A DNA stretch of 64,000 bases from JABDLO01 sp035327565 (lineage in GTDB: Bacteria; Bacteroidota; Bacteroidia; Chitinophagales; Saprospiraceae), in contig DAOLDB010000019.1 of assembly GCA_035327565.1 (NCBI GenBank), positions 3,375 to 67,374 of the forward strand, written 5' to 3'. The stretch's first letter is position 1. Every line of letters starts with the position of its first letter. Positions 26,653 to 35,037 of the stretch are shown in pieces. The position numbers and the translations under genes were made by a program. The notes beneath the pieces were generated by a model that did no database searches, had not been told where the DNA came from, and worked only from the letters and a program-made list of their open reading frames with translations.

Positions 26653-26919
26653 TTACTTTCTATTGCCCGCATGTCCTTTGAAAGAGCGGGTGGGTGAAAA
26701 TTCTCCTAATTTGTGGCCAACCATATTTTCTGTAATAAAGACTGGGACAAAAGTTTTGCCGTTGTGAACTGCAATGGTCTGTCCAACCATATCAGGAATG
26801 ATCATAGATGTTCTGGACCAGGTTTTAATAACGGTTTTCTTCGATGACTCCTGCGCTTTCTCTACTTTCTTCAGCAAAGAGTGATGTATGTAAGGTCCTT
26901 TTTTTAGTGATCTTGCCAT
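26653..26919 (-). CDS. rpsS: 30S ribosomal protein S19
   Basis: This 88-residue S19 starts MARSLKKGPYIHHSLLKK and contains WSRTSMIIPDMVG and the GHKLGEFSPTRSFKGH end. It sits in the 30S head with S13. Confidence 0.98.
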   Translation of the reverse strand: MARSLKKGPYIHHSLLKKVEKAQESSKKTVIKTWSRTSMIIPDMVGQTIAVHNGKTFVPVFITENMVGHKLGEFSPTRSFKGHAGNRK

Positions 26920-26932
26920 TATTACTTATTTA

Positions 26933-27769
26933 CTACTTTTTATTTTTTGTTTTCCTTCTGGAAATGATGAGCCCACTTGATTTTTTCTTCTGATTTCTGG
27001 TCTTCTGACCTTTTGCCATAATGCCTGTACGAGATCTGGGGTGTCCTCCTGATGCTTTACCTTCACCTCCACCCATTGGGTGATCCACAGGATTCATCGC
27101 TACACCTCTCGTTCTGGGCCTCCTCCCTAACCACCTTTTTCTACCTGCTTTTCCCAAAACTTGCTGACCGTGATCCGGGTTGGACGTAGTGCCTATCGTA
27201 GCTCTGCAGGTAAGCAAAATTTTCCTGATCTCACCGGATGGCAGTTTAATTGTGGCATAATTGCTCTCTCTACCCATAAGGATACAGTACGTACCGGCAC
27301 TTCTGGCCAAAGCAGCTCCTTTGCCCGGTTGCATTTCAATAGCATGAATATTTGATCCCAAAGGAATCTTACTCAATGGTAATGTATTGCCGGTATCAGG
27401 AGAAACATCCACACCGGATAAAATCTTATCACCCACCTTGATTTTGTCAGGAGCTATAATATATCTTCTTTCTCCATCGGCATAGGCAACCAAAGATATA
27501 TATGCCGAACGGTTCGGATCGTACTCGATGGTTTTAATAGTTCCGGGAATATTATCCTTATCTCTTTTAAAATCTATGATTCTATATTTTCTTTTGTGTC
27601 CCCCACCAGTATGACGCATGGTCATTTTCCCATCATGATTTCTACCTCCACTGGCTGACTTTCCTTTAGTCAGGCTTTTCAAAGGCTGATCAGTAGTAAT
27701 TTCGGCATAGGAATTTCCTATGCGAAATCGCGTACTGGGAGTTATTGGGTTATATTTTTTTACAGGCAT
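26933..27769 (-). CDS. rplB: 50S ribosomal protein L2
   Basis: This 278-residue L2 has the OB-fold and SH3-like domains and the conserved MNPVDHPMGGGEGKASGGHP motif whose His is essential near the peptidyl transferase centre. It ends in a basic KKSSGLIISRRK tail. It is 19 nt after rplW. Confidence 0.98.
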   Translation of the reverse strand: MPVKKYNPITPSTRFRIGNSYAEITTDQPLKSLTKGKSASGGRNHDGKMTMRHTGGGHKRKYRIIDFKRDKDNIPGTIKTIEYDPNRSAYISLVAYADGERRYIIAPDKIKVGDKILSGVDVSPDTGNTLPLSKIPLGSNIHAIEMQPGKGAALARSAGTYCILMGRESNYATIKLPSGEIRKILLTCRATIGTTSNPDHGQQVLGKAGRKRWLGRRPRTRGVAMNPVDHPMGGGEGKASGGHPRSRTGIMAKGQKTRNQKKKSSGLIISRRKTKNKK

Positions 27770-27788
27770 AATATTCTACTTTTACTAT

Positions 27789-28085
27789 TTATATATCGCC
27801 AAAAAAGTCAATAGTCTCTCCATCGGACAATTTCACAATGGCCTTCTTGTAAGCACTTGTTTTTCCTCTCAAAATTCCATTCCTTGTATTTCTCACTTTG
27901 GATTTACCAGGAATGATGGCAGTGTTTACTGAATCCACATTTACTCCAAACATTTCTTCAACTGCCTTCTTTATTTCCAGCTTATTAGCATTCTTATCAA
28001 CAACAAAGCTATACTGTGACAGTTTGTCTGTAAGGCGATCCGATTTTTCAGATATGATTGGTTTTATGATAATTTTTTTTGCCAT
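27789..28085 (-). CDS. rplW: 50S ribosomal protein L23
   Basis: The ATG at 28085 gives a 98-residue L23 (MAKKIIIKPIISEKSDRLTD start). Longer upstream starts would overlap rplD and are rejected. L23 is the docking site for trigger factor and SRP at the tunnel exit. It is 13 nt after rplD. Confidence 0.97.
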   Translation of the reverse strand: MAKKIIIKPIISEKSDRLTDKLSQYSFVVDKNANKLEIKKAVEEMFGVNVDSVNTAIIPGKSKVRNTRNGILRGKTSAYKKAIVKLSDGETIDFFGDI

Positions 28086-28098
28086 TCTAAAAAATATT

Positions 28099-28737
28099 TT
28101 ATTTATCCTCTGATGAAAAAGTTTCCACCAGTCTTCCCACTGCACCTTCGGAAAAAAGTAGAGTGTTGGAGTTAAGAATTTCGTATACATTCAAATCCTT
28201 GGCGTGCACCACTGAAGCCTTCTTAAGGTTTCGACTTGATAAATAAACATTACTATCGTAATCATTTAATATCAAAGTCGTTTTTTTATCTTCTGTCTTA
28301 AAGTTTTTCAAAATATTGATAAACTCTTTAGTTTTTGGTTTATCAAAAGTAAAGTCTTCTACGACGACAATAGCTTCTTTTTGTGCCTTTGCAGACAGTG
28401 CTGAAGCCTTGGCCAGTTTTTTTACTTTTTTATTCAACTTTTGGCTGTAATCTCTGGGTTTTGGGCCAAATACACGCCCACCCCCTTTGAACAATGGGCT
28501 CTTAATTGAACCGGCACGAGCAGTTCCTGTACCTTTTTGCTTTTTAATTTTCCGGGTTGATGCTGATACTTCAGATTTTTCCTTGGCTTTGTGTGTGCCT
28601 TGTCTTTGGTTAGCTCTGTAGGCTTTTACTGCGAGGTACAACACATGCTCATTGGGTTTTATGCCAAAGATATTATCTGGAAGCTCGATGCTTCTTCCGG
28701 TTGGTTCGCCATTTATATTTAATACATCCAATTTCAT
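28099..28737 (-). CDS. rplD: 50S ribosomal protein L4
   Basis: This 212-residue L4 contains the basic tunnel loop (KQKGTGTARAGSIKSPLFKG, then RVFGPKPRDYSQKLNKK). In E. coli L4 also represses its own S10 operon through the leader. Whether it acts on the hairpin upstream of rplC here is untested. Confidence 0.97.
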   Translation of the reverse strand: MKLDVLNINGEPTGRSIELPDNIFGIKPNEHVLYLAVKAYRANQRQGTHKAKEKSEVSASTRKIKKQKGTGTARAGSIKSPLFKGGGRVFGPKPRDYSQKLNKKVKKLAKASALSAKAQKEAIVVVEDFTFDKPKTKEFINILKNFKTEDKKTTLILNDYDSNVYLSSRNLKKASVVHAKDLNVYEILNSNTLLFSEGAVGRLVETFSSEDK

Positions 28738-28769
28738 GGTCTCTTCTTTTAATTTATCTTTCTGAAAGA

Positions 28770-29390
28770 CTATTTTTCAATAATAATGAAAGATCCTTTT
28801 GACCCCGGAATAGCTCCTTTGATCAAAAGCAAATTTTTATCTGCCAGAATTCTGATTACACGTAAATTTTTTGTCTTTACTCGCTTATTCCCTGTTTGAC
28901 CAGCCATCTTCATCCCTTTGACTACCTTTGAAGGTGTTGAACCCGCACCGATGGATCCAGGAGCTCTTAATCGATTATGCTGACCATGCGTAGCATCACC
29001 TACCCCACTAAAACCATGCCGCTTGACTACACCCTGAAATCCTTTACCTTTTGATGTACCAATGGCATTTACTTTATCACCCACAGCAAAAACATCTTCA
29101 ATGGTGATTGCTTCTCCCAGCTTCTTTCCTGGATAAAAATTACGTATCTCTACCAGTTTGCTTTTGGGAGTAGTATTGGCTAAAGCAAAATGACCTTTCA
29201 GGGCTTTGCTGGTATTTTTTTCTTTCTTTTCTCCATAACCCAATTGAATGGCATCATATCCATCGCTTTCGATCGTCTTTATTTGGGTGATGGTATTGGG
29301 TAAAGCCTCGATTACCGTACATGCTATGTTTTTACCATCCGCATCAAAGATGCTGGTCATACCTATCTTTTTACCTATTAATCCGTTCAT
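28770..29390 (-). CDS. rplC: 50S ribosomal protein L3
   Basis: This 206-residue L3 starts MNGLIGKKIGMTSIFDADGK and contains the long central extension (GVVKRHGFSGVGDATHGQHN, then RAPGSIGAGSTPSKVVKG). It initiates 50S assembly and reaches the peptidyl transferase centre. Confidence 0.98.
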   Translation of the reverse strand: MNGLIGKKIGMTSIFDADGKNIACTVIEALPNTITQIKTIESDGYDAIQLGYGEKKEKNTSKALKGHFALANTTPKSKLVEIRNFYPGKKLGEAITIEDVFAVGDKVNAIGTSKGKGFQGVVKRHGFSGVGDATHGQHNRLRAPGSIGAGSTPSKVVKGMKMAGQTGNKRVKTKNLRVIRILADKNLLLIKGAIPGSKGSFIIIEK

Positions 29391-29403
29391 TCTTTAGGTT
29401 TTA

Positions 29404-29447
29404 CTAAAAAAGATAAAAGAGCAGGCTATGATTACACTCATACCTGC
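29404..29447 (-). terminator. Attenuator-like hairpin between rpsJ and rplC
   Basis: On the minus strand GCAGG, a small internal loop, ATGA, loop, TCAT, CCTGC (29447-29421) is followed by TCTTTTATCTTTTTT. It resembles a weak intrinsic terminator located inside the operon, so it could be a regulated attenuator or partial terminator. Confidence 0.5.
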
Positions 29448-29465
29448 CATTTCATTTTATAACAA

Positions 29466-29774
29466 TTATGTCAATTTCACCTGGATGTCTACACCTGAAG
29501 GAAGCTCTAGTTTTGATAAAGCATCCACCGTTTTCTGCGTTGGTGTAAAAATCTCGATCAGACGTTTGTGGGTACGCAATTGGAACTGCTCTCGAGATTT
29601 TTTATTTACGTGCGGAGATCGCAGAACGGTAAATATTTCTTTCTCTGTAGGCAGCGGAATCGGACCTGATACTACGGCACCACTATTTCTGACCGTTTTA
29701 ATGATTTTCTCCGTACTCTTGTCCACTAAATTGTGGTCATACGAGCGGAGCTTAATTCTTATCTTTTGATTCAT
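29466..29774 (-). CDS. rpsJ: 30S ribosomal protein S10
   Basis: This 102-residue S10 starts MNQKIRIKLRSYDHNLVDKS and contains GPIPLPTEKEIFTVLRSPHV and LELPSGVDIQVKL. It is a 30S head protein and, as NusE, an antitermination partner of NusB. It follows fusA directly (77 nt); tuf is absent at this position. Confidence 0.98.
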   Translation of the reverse strand: MNQKIRIKLRSYDHNLVDKSTEKIIKTVRNSGAVVSGPIPLPTEKEIFTVLRSPHVNKKSREQFQLRTHKRLIEIFTPTQKTVDALSKLELPSGVDIQVKLT

Positions 29775-29793
29775 AACCCAGTTAAAAATTTTA

Positions 29794-29820
29794 CGCTTCT
29801 GTTAAGCGGCTGCAAAGATA
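29794..29820 (-). promoter_or_regulatory. Promoter -7 box and leader hairpin for rpsJ
   Basis: On the minus strand TATCTTTG (29820-29813) matches TAnnTTTG and is followed by C. A perfect 5-bp hairpin CGCTT/AAGCG (29808-29794) lies at the expected start of the leader, about 20 nt before the ATG. A TTG at -33 was not found. Confidence 0.5.
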
Positions 29821-29851
29821 TAAATTTTTTAATAAATACTATAAAAATTAA

Positions 29852-31987
29852 TTAAACTTTTACTTCGCCTTTTGATTTCTCTATAACATCTTCTGCTATA
29901 TTCTTTGGTGCAGGGGCATAATGAGAAAATTCCATGGTTGAACTGGCTCTACCGGATGTAATTGTTCTCAATTGCGTCACATAGCCAAACATTTCAGCCA
30001 AAGGTACATCTGCCTTAATAGAAATGGCACCCCCTGATCGTTGCTCCTGGCCTTTAGGTAATCCCCGTCTTCGATTGAGGTCACCGATAACTGCTCCGGT
30101 ATACTCTTCAGGTGTAACCACCTCCAATTTCATAATGGGTTCAAGCAACACAGGCTGTGCCTTAAATGCAGCTGCTCTGAATCCTTCTTTGGCACATAGT
30201 TCAAAAGCTATTGGCTTCGAATCAACAGGGTGAGTACTTCCATCATAAATCCTAACTTTCATACTGTCAATGGAATAACCGGCCAGAACCCCATTATCCA
30301 TCATCGCATTAAAACCTTTAATGATTGATGGAAAAAATTCCTTAGGAATGGAACCCCCGACAATATTATTGACAAACTGCAGTTTGGTTTTACCTGACTT
30401 GAAGTCTTCAGAATCAAGAAAACTTTCATCGGCAGGCCCTAATTCAAAAGACATCTGAGCAAATAATCCCGATCCACCGGTTTGTTTTTTAAGCCTTTCC
30501 GTATGATCAACTACTGCTGTCAGAGCTTCTTTATAATTCACTTGTGGAGCACCCTGGTTGCATTCCACTTTAAACTCTCTCCTCAATCGATCTACTATAA
30601 TCTCCAAATGGAGCTCACCCATACCACTGATCACTGTCTGGTTGGTATCTTCATCATAACGAACTTTAAAAGTGGGATCTTCTTCAGCAAGTTTTGACAA
30701 AGCCATCCCCAACTTGTCAAGATCTTTCTGACTCTTGGGTTCAACGGCCAATCCAATGACCGGATCTGGAAATTTCATACTTTCCAAAACTATAGGTGAT
30801 TTTTCATCACAAATGGTATCCCCGGTACGTATATCTTTGAATCCTACTCCAGCGGCAATATCTCCAGCTTTAACCCTTTCAATAGGGTTTTGCTTATTGG
30901 AATGCATCTGAAACAACCTGGATATTCTTTCCTTATTACCGGATCGGGTATTCAACACATATGAACCTGCGTCCAACTGACCTGAATAAACCCGGAAGAA
31001 ACACAATCTTCCTACATAAGGATCAGTAGCAATTTTAAACACTAGTGCAGAGAATGGTTCAGTGGAATGAGGTTTTCTAACTACTTCAGAATCATTGCGG
31101 GGGTCGGTTCCTTTAATCGACCCTATATCCAATGGAGAAGGTAAAAATGCGCATACTGCATCCAAAACCGCCTGAACTCCTTTATTTTTAAAAGATGAAC
31201 CGCACATCATAGGCACAAACTTATTGTCAAGGACCGCACCTCTGACTGCATTGATCATTTCTTCTTCAGTGATGCTGTCAGGGTCATCGAAAAACTTCTC
31301 CATTAATGTATCATCGTAATCAGCAATTGCTTCCAGTAATTTTTCTCTCCATTCCATGACAGCCTCCTCCAAATCAGATGGAATATCAATTTCTTCATAG
31401 GTCATACCCATATCATGCTCATTCCATATAATGGCTTTGTTGGTAATTAAATCAACAACTCCTTTGAAAGTTTCTTCAGAACCAATGGGTACTTGTAAAG
31501 GGATGGCCTCTGAGCCCAGCTTTTCTTTCACATCCCTGACCACATTAAAAAAATCTGCCCCGGAACGATCCATTTTATTAACAAATCCAATTCTGGGAAC
31601 ATTGTAGTTGTCGGCCAATCTCCAATTGGTTTCGGATTGAGGTTCAACTCCACTCACAGCACAAAACAAAAAAACCAAACCATCCAATACCCTCAATGAT
31701 CGGTTAACCTCTACTGTAAAGTCGACGTGACCGGGAGTATCTATAATATTCATTATGTAAGGTTGCTCTTTCCAGTCCCAGGTGGTTCGGGTAGCAGCAG
31801 AAGTAATAGTAATTCCTCTTTCCTGCTCCTGTTCCATCCAGTCCATGGTAGCAGCGCCATCATGTACTTCTCCTATTTTGTGGCTAATACCGGTATAAAA
31901 GAGTATTCTTTCTGTAGTAGTGGTCTTACCAGCATCAATATGTGCAGCAATACCAATATTTCTAGTATATTTTAGTTCTTTTTCCAT
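29852..31987 (-). CDS. fusA: Translation elongation factor G
   Basis: The ATG at 31987 gives 711 residues; a longer frame to 32047 would overlap rpsG and is rejected. The G domain shows AHIDAGKTTTTERIL (P-loop), DTPGHVDFTVEV and NKMDRSGADF, followed by domains II to V (YVTQLRTITSGRASSTMEF near the end). EF-G drives translocation and, with RRF, ribosome recycling. It lies between rpsG (40 nt) and rpsJ (77 nt). Confidence 0.98.
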   Translation of the reverse strand: MEKELKYTRNIGIAAHIDAGKTTTTERILFYTGISHKIGEVHDGAATMDWMEQEQERGITITSAATRTTWDWKEQPYIMNIIDTPGHVDFTVEVNRSLRVLDGLVFLFCAVSGVEPQSETNWRLADNYNVPRIGFVNKMDRSGADFFNVVRDVKEKLGSEAIPLQVPIGSEETFKGVVDLITNKAIIWNEHDMGMTYEEIDIPSDLEEAVMEWREKLLEAIADYDDTLMEKFFDDPDSITEEEMINAVRGAVLDNKFVPMMCGSSFKNKGVQAVLDAVCAFLPSPLDIGSIKGTDPRNDSEVVRKPHSTEPFSALVFKIATDPYVGRLCFFRVYSGQLDAGSYVLNTRSGNKERISRLFQMHSNKQNPIERVKAGDIAAGVGFKDIRTGDTICDEKSPIVLESMKFPDPVIGLAVEPKSQKDLDKLGMALSKLAEEDPTFKVRYDEDTNQTVISGMGELHLEIIVDRLRREFKVECNQGAPQVNYKEALTAVVDHTERLKKQTGGSGLFAQMSFELGPADESFLDSEDFKSGKTKLQFVNNIVGGSIPKEFFPSIIKGFNAMMDNGVLAGYSIDSMKVRIYDGSTHPVDSKPIAFELCAKEGFRAAAFKAQPVLLEPIMKLEVVTPEEYTGAVIGDLNRRRGLPKGQEQRSGGAISIKADVPLAEMFGYVTQLRTITSGRASSTMEFSHYAPAPKNIAEDVIEKSKGEVKV

Positions 31988-32027
31988 TTTGGATAAAACA
32001 ATTTTGAAATTCGATTCCGGATTGATT

Positions 32028-32495
32028 CTACACTTTAAAGTGTGCAAATGCCCTGTTGGATTCGGCCATTCTGTGAGTATCTTCTTTTCTTTTTACTGAA
32101 TTGCCCTCACCTTTACTTGCTGCAATGAGTTCAGCAGACAGCTTTTCAGCCATTCCTTTGCCACTCCTTTCTCTGGAAAAACGTATGAGCCATTTCATTC
32201 CAATAGACAATCTACGGGCTGGACGAATTTCAGTGGGAATCTGAAAAGTCGCACCTCCGATTCGCCGGCTTCTTACTTCTACCGCCGGCATGGCATTTTC
32301 GAGCGCTTTTTTCCAAATTTCATGCGGATTTTCTCCGGTTTTCTCTTGAATTTTATCCATAGCATTATAAAAAATATCCATGGAAACTGATTTTTTTCCC
32401 TCCCACATCATATTATTAATGAACTGGGTAACCATAGGATCATTAAACCTGGGATCCGGAGCTAAATGTCTTTTCTTTGGTTTTCTTTTTCTCAT
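32028..32495 (-). CDS. rpsG: 30S ribosomal protein S7
   Basis: This 155-residue S7 contains DPRFNDPMVTQFINNMMWEG and VEVRSRRIGGATFQIPTEIR. It nucleates assembly of the 30S head. It begins 23 nt after rpsL. Confidence 0.98.
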   Translation of the reverse strand: MRKRKPKKRHLAPDPRFNDPMVTQFINNMMWEGKKSVSMDIFYNAMDKIQEKTGENPHEIWKKALENAMPAVEVRSRRIGGATFQIPTEIRPARRLSIGMKWLIRFSRERSGKGMAEKLSAELIAASKGEGNSVKRKEDTHRMAESNRAFAHFKV

Positions 32496-32518
32496 TGTTA
32501 TTGAACGTATATAAAATA

Positions 32519-32893
32519 TTATTTTTTAGGCGTCTTGGTACCATATTTTGAGCGGCTTTGAAGGCGACCGTTTACCCCTGCGGTGTCCAATGCACCCCTG
32601 ACTATTGTGTATCGTACACCCGGAAGGTCCTTTACCCTGCCTCCTCTGATCAAAACTATGGAGTGCTCCTGAAGGTTATGTCCTTCTCCGGGAATATATG
32701 CAATCACTTCAATTCCGTTGGTCAACCTAACTTTTGCTACTTTTCTCAAAGCTGAGTTGGGTTTCTTGGGTGTTGTGGTATATACACGTGTACAAACGCC
32801 TCGCTTCTGAGGACAAGCCTCCAATGCTCTTGACTTACTTTTTGTAACTACTTTTTTTCTTCCTTTTCTTACTAACTGATTAATAGTTGGCAT
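32519..32893 (-). CDS. rpsL: 30S ribosomal protein S12
   Basis: The ATG at 32893 gives a 124-residue S12 (MPTINQLVRKGRKK). An upstream start at 32962 falls on the promoter and is rejected. The two streptomycin-relevant lysines are present in their wild-type contexts (TTPKKPNSALRKVAKV and GGRVKDLPGVRY). It is the first gene of the 32-gene run. Confidence 0.98.
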   Translation of the reverse strand: MPTINQLVRKGRKKVVTKSKSRALEACPQKRGVCTRVYTTTPKKPNSALRKVAKVRLTNGIEVIAYIPGEGHNLQEHSIVLIRGGRVKDLPGVRYTIVRGALDTAGVNGRLQSRSKYGTKTPKK

Positions 32894-32959
32894 ACTGTAA
32901 AAATCATTTATTTTTGGATTAAAAGTACGTAAAAACGATACCTTTCTCAAAAGAGACTG

Positions 32960-32989
32960 CAAAGGTATGATTTTTTTTTGTTTTACAAA
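32960..32989 (-). promoter_or_regulatory. Promoter of the ribosomal cluster
   Basis: On the minus strand a TTTG (32989-32986), an 18-nt spacer and TACCTTTG (32967-32960) followed by C fit the Bacteroidota promoter consensus. The leader to the rpsL ATG is about 60 nt. Confidence 0.8.
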
Positions 32990-33213
32990 TAGTTTTTATT
33001 TGCAACACAAAAAATTATTCTGAATCCTTCCCATTCATTTTTTACCTCCTTTATTGAATTTTACCGGAACACATTCAAAGAAGATGGTTTAAATAAAACT
33101 TTTATCTTTTTTACAATCAACAATTACATTATTGATCCTTCAATATCTACATATTTCATCCTGTGTTTTCAACTTTAATCATGCAGGAAACCGGAAATCT
33201 GATCATTGCCATT
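32990..33213. other. Intergenic region between the DASS transporter and the ribosomal promoter
   Basis: It is AT-rich and without a credible gene. A 6-bp inverted repeat TATTGA/TCAATA (33130-33145) is present but has no T-tract, so the transporter terminator was not identified. Confidence 0.5.
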
Positions 33214-34656
33214 TCAATGGATGATGGAGATATCCCAAAATACGGATAGAAAAAAATAAATAAGGAAAGTTATGATGAAGACCGATAAAATATTCATTAC
33301 CAAACCGGCTTTCACCATATCGGGTATTCTAAGATAACCAGAACCAAAGACCACTGCATTAGGAGGTGTAGCTACTGGAAGCATAAATGCACAAGAAGCA
33401 GCGAGAGTAGCGCCTACCAGAAGATATAATGGGGCAACATTCATCGATGCAGCGACAGGCACTAATACCGGAAGGAGCATTGCTGTAGTAGCAAGATTGG
33501 AGGTGAGTTCGGTCAATAGATTGACACCGGCTATTAATATCAGCAAAAAGACAAAAAGCGACATCCCCTCCAGCATGGTAATCTGACTCCCGATCCACAA
33601 TGCCAGACCTGTAAATTTAAATGCTTCTGCCAAAGCCATACCTCCTCCAAACAGCAAAATTATACCCCAGGGAATTCTTACGGAATCCTCCCATTGAATG
33701 ATTGGAGTCCCTCCTTTTGAAGAAGGAATAATGAATAATGTTATTCCTGCGATCATTGCTATAACTGTATCATCCAGGCTTGGGATTAACTTTTCTATCA
33801 ATGATCTGAAAATCCATAAAGTCGCCGTACATAAGAATACAATTAAAACTATACGCTCTTCTTTGCCAATATTGCCCAAGCTTCTCTTTAAATCAAGAAC
33901 TTCCTGTTGATCACCCTCCCACTCTAAAGCTTTTATATTAAATGCCAGGTGTGTTAAATAGTACCAACAGACGACCAGGAGTATGACAGAAACGGGCAAT
34001 CCCAGCATCATCCATTGGGCAAAGCTGATCTCAATTCCATAGTACTCTTTTACAACGCCAGCGAATACCAAATTGGGTGGAGTGCCAATTAAAGTCGCTA
34101 TACCCCCTATAGATGCGCTGTAAGCAATGGATAACATTAACGCTTTTCCAAAAGGCCCGTTTAAGGGTTCATCCGGCTTTCTCTGAAATTGGGAAACTAC
34201 AGCCATCCCAATGGGTAACATCATTACTGAAGTAGCTGTATTAGAAATCCACATGGAAAGAAAAGCGGTAGCTACCATAAACCCCATAATGATCATAGAA
34301 GGGCGCACACCCATAAACGCGATGATATTTAATGCAATTCTTTTATGCAGGTTCCATTTTTCAATAGCTATCGCTAAAATAAATCCACCTAAATAAAGGA
34401 AAACATATTTGTGGCCAAAAGCAGCTGTTGTCATGCTTATATCCATAGTCCCCGTGAGGGGAAATAGAAATATGGGAAGTAAGGCTGTTGCAGCAATGGG
34501 TATCGCTTCAGTAACCCACCAAATGGCCATCCATAACGTCACAGCCAAAGCTCCAATTCCGGCTGTGGACAATCCTTCCGGTCTGACTCCAACGTACATG
34601 ATCAAAAATATCAAAGGCCCGGTAAACAACCCCAATATTTTTATTTTAGAACTCAT
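33214..34656 (-). CDS. SLC13/DASS family sodium-coupled carboxylate transporter
   Basis: The 480-residue protein has 11 or more hydrophobic segments and the two-fold signature of the DASS family: SNTATSVMMLPIGMA with LIGTPPNLVF in the first half, and SNLATTAMLLPVLVP with PVATPPNAVVFG in the second. These Ser-Asn-Thr and Thr-Pro-Pro-Asn elements bind the carboxylate and sodium in VcINDY. It probably imports succinate or a related di- or tricarboxylate. No metabolic partner gene is adjacent. Confidence 0.9.
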   Translation of the reverse strand: MSSKIKILGLFTGPLIFLIMYVGVRPEGLSTAGIGALAVTLWMAIWWVTEAIPIAATALLPIFLFPLTGTMDISMTTAAFGHKYVFLYLGGFILAIAIEKWNLHKRIALNIIAFMGVRPSMIIMGFMVATAFLSMWISNTATSVMMLPIGMAVVSQFQRKPDEPLNGPFGKALMLSIAYSASIGGIATLIGTPPNLVFAGVVKEYYGIEISFAQWMMLGLPVSVILLVVCWYYLTHLAFNIKALEWEGDQQEVLDLKRSLGNIGKEERIVLIVFLCTATLWIFRSLIEKLIPSLDDTVIAMIAGITLFIIPSSKGGTPIIQWEDSVRIPWGIILLFGGGMALAEAFKFTGLALWIGSQITMLEGMSLFVFLLILIAGVNLLTELTSNLATTAMLLPVLVPVAASMNVAPLYLLVGATLAASCAFMLPVATPPNAVVFGSGYLRIPDMVKAGLVMNILSVFIITFLIYFFLSVFWDISIIH

Positions 34657-35037
34657 TATCCTTTATAATTTTATTAATATACCCAATTCCATTGAACAAC
34701 TCATGTACCGCTGTATAAGACACTACATACTTTCCAATCAAAAGGATTAATATCGATATATAGAAATGACACAAATTGCATATTTATTATAATACCACGA
34801 ATATGGAGATTCAACTAAAGTAATTATATCTTTAATCATGTTTTTCTCAATCGATATTTTAACAATGGCACTTTAAATCATTGTATTACATGTTAACTCC
34901 CTTAATATTCTTATATATATTTTTATATGTGTGGAACAAAAGCATTGTTGATATAAATGATCATTACATATATCCAATCATATCTGCAAATTATATAATA
35001 AATAATTCTTCACTTATTTCAATAGAATGAACAACGC
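34657..35037. other. Divergent AT-rich intergenic region
   Basis: It lies between the transporter (minus) and the aminotransferase-fold gene (plus) and must hold both promoters. No exact TAnnTTTG box was found on either strand. Nothing else was recognised. Confidence 0.5.

Noticed and set aside
29466..29852. Absence of tuf between fusA and rpsJ considered as a deletion
   Set aside because: Many Bacteroidota have fusA followed directly by rpsJ with tuf elsewhere, so this is the normal order for the phylum.
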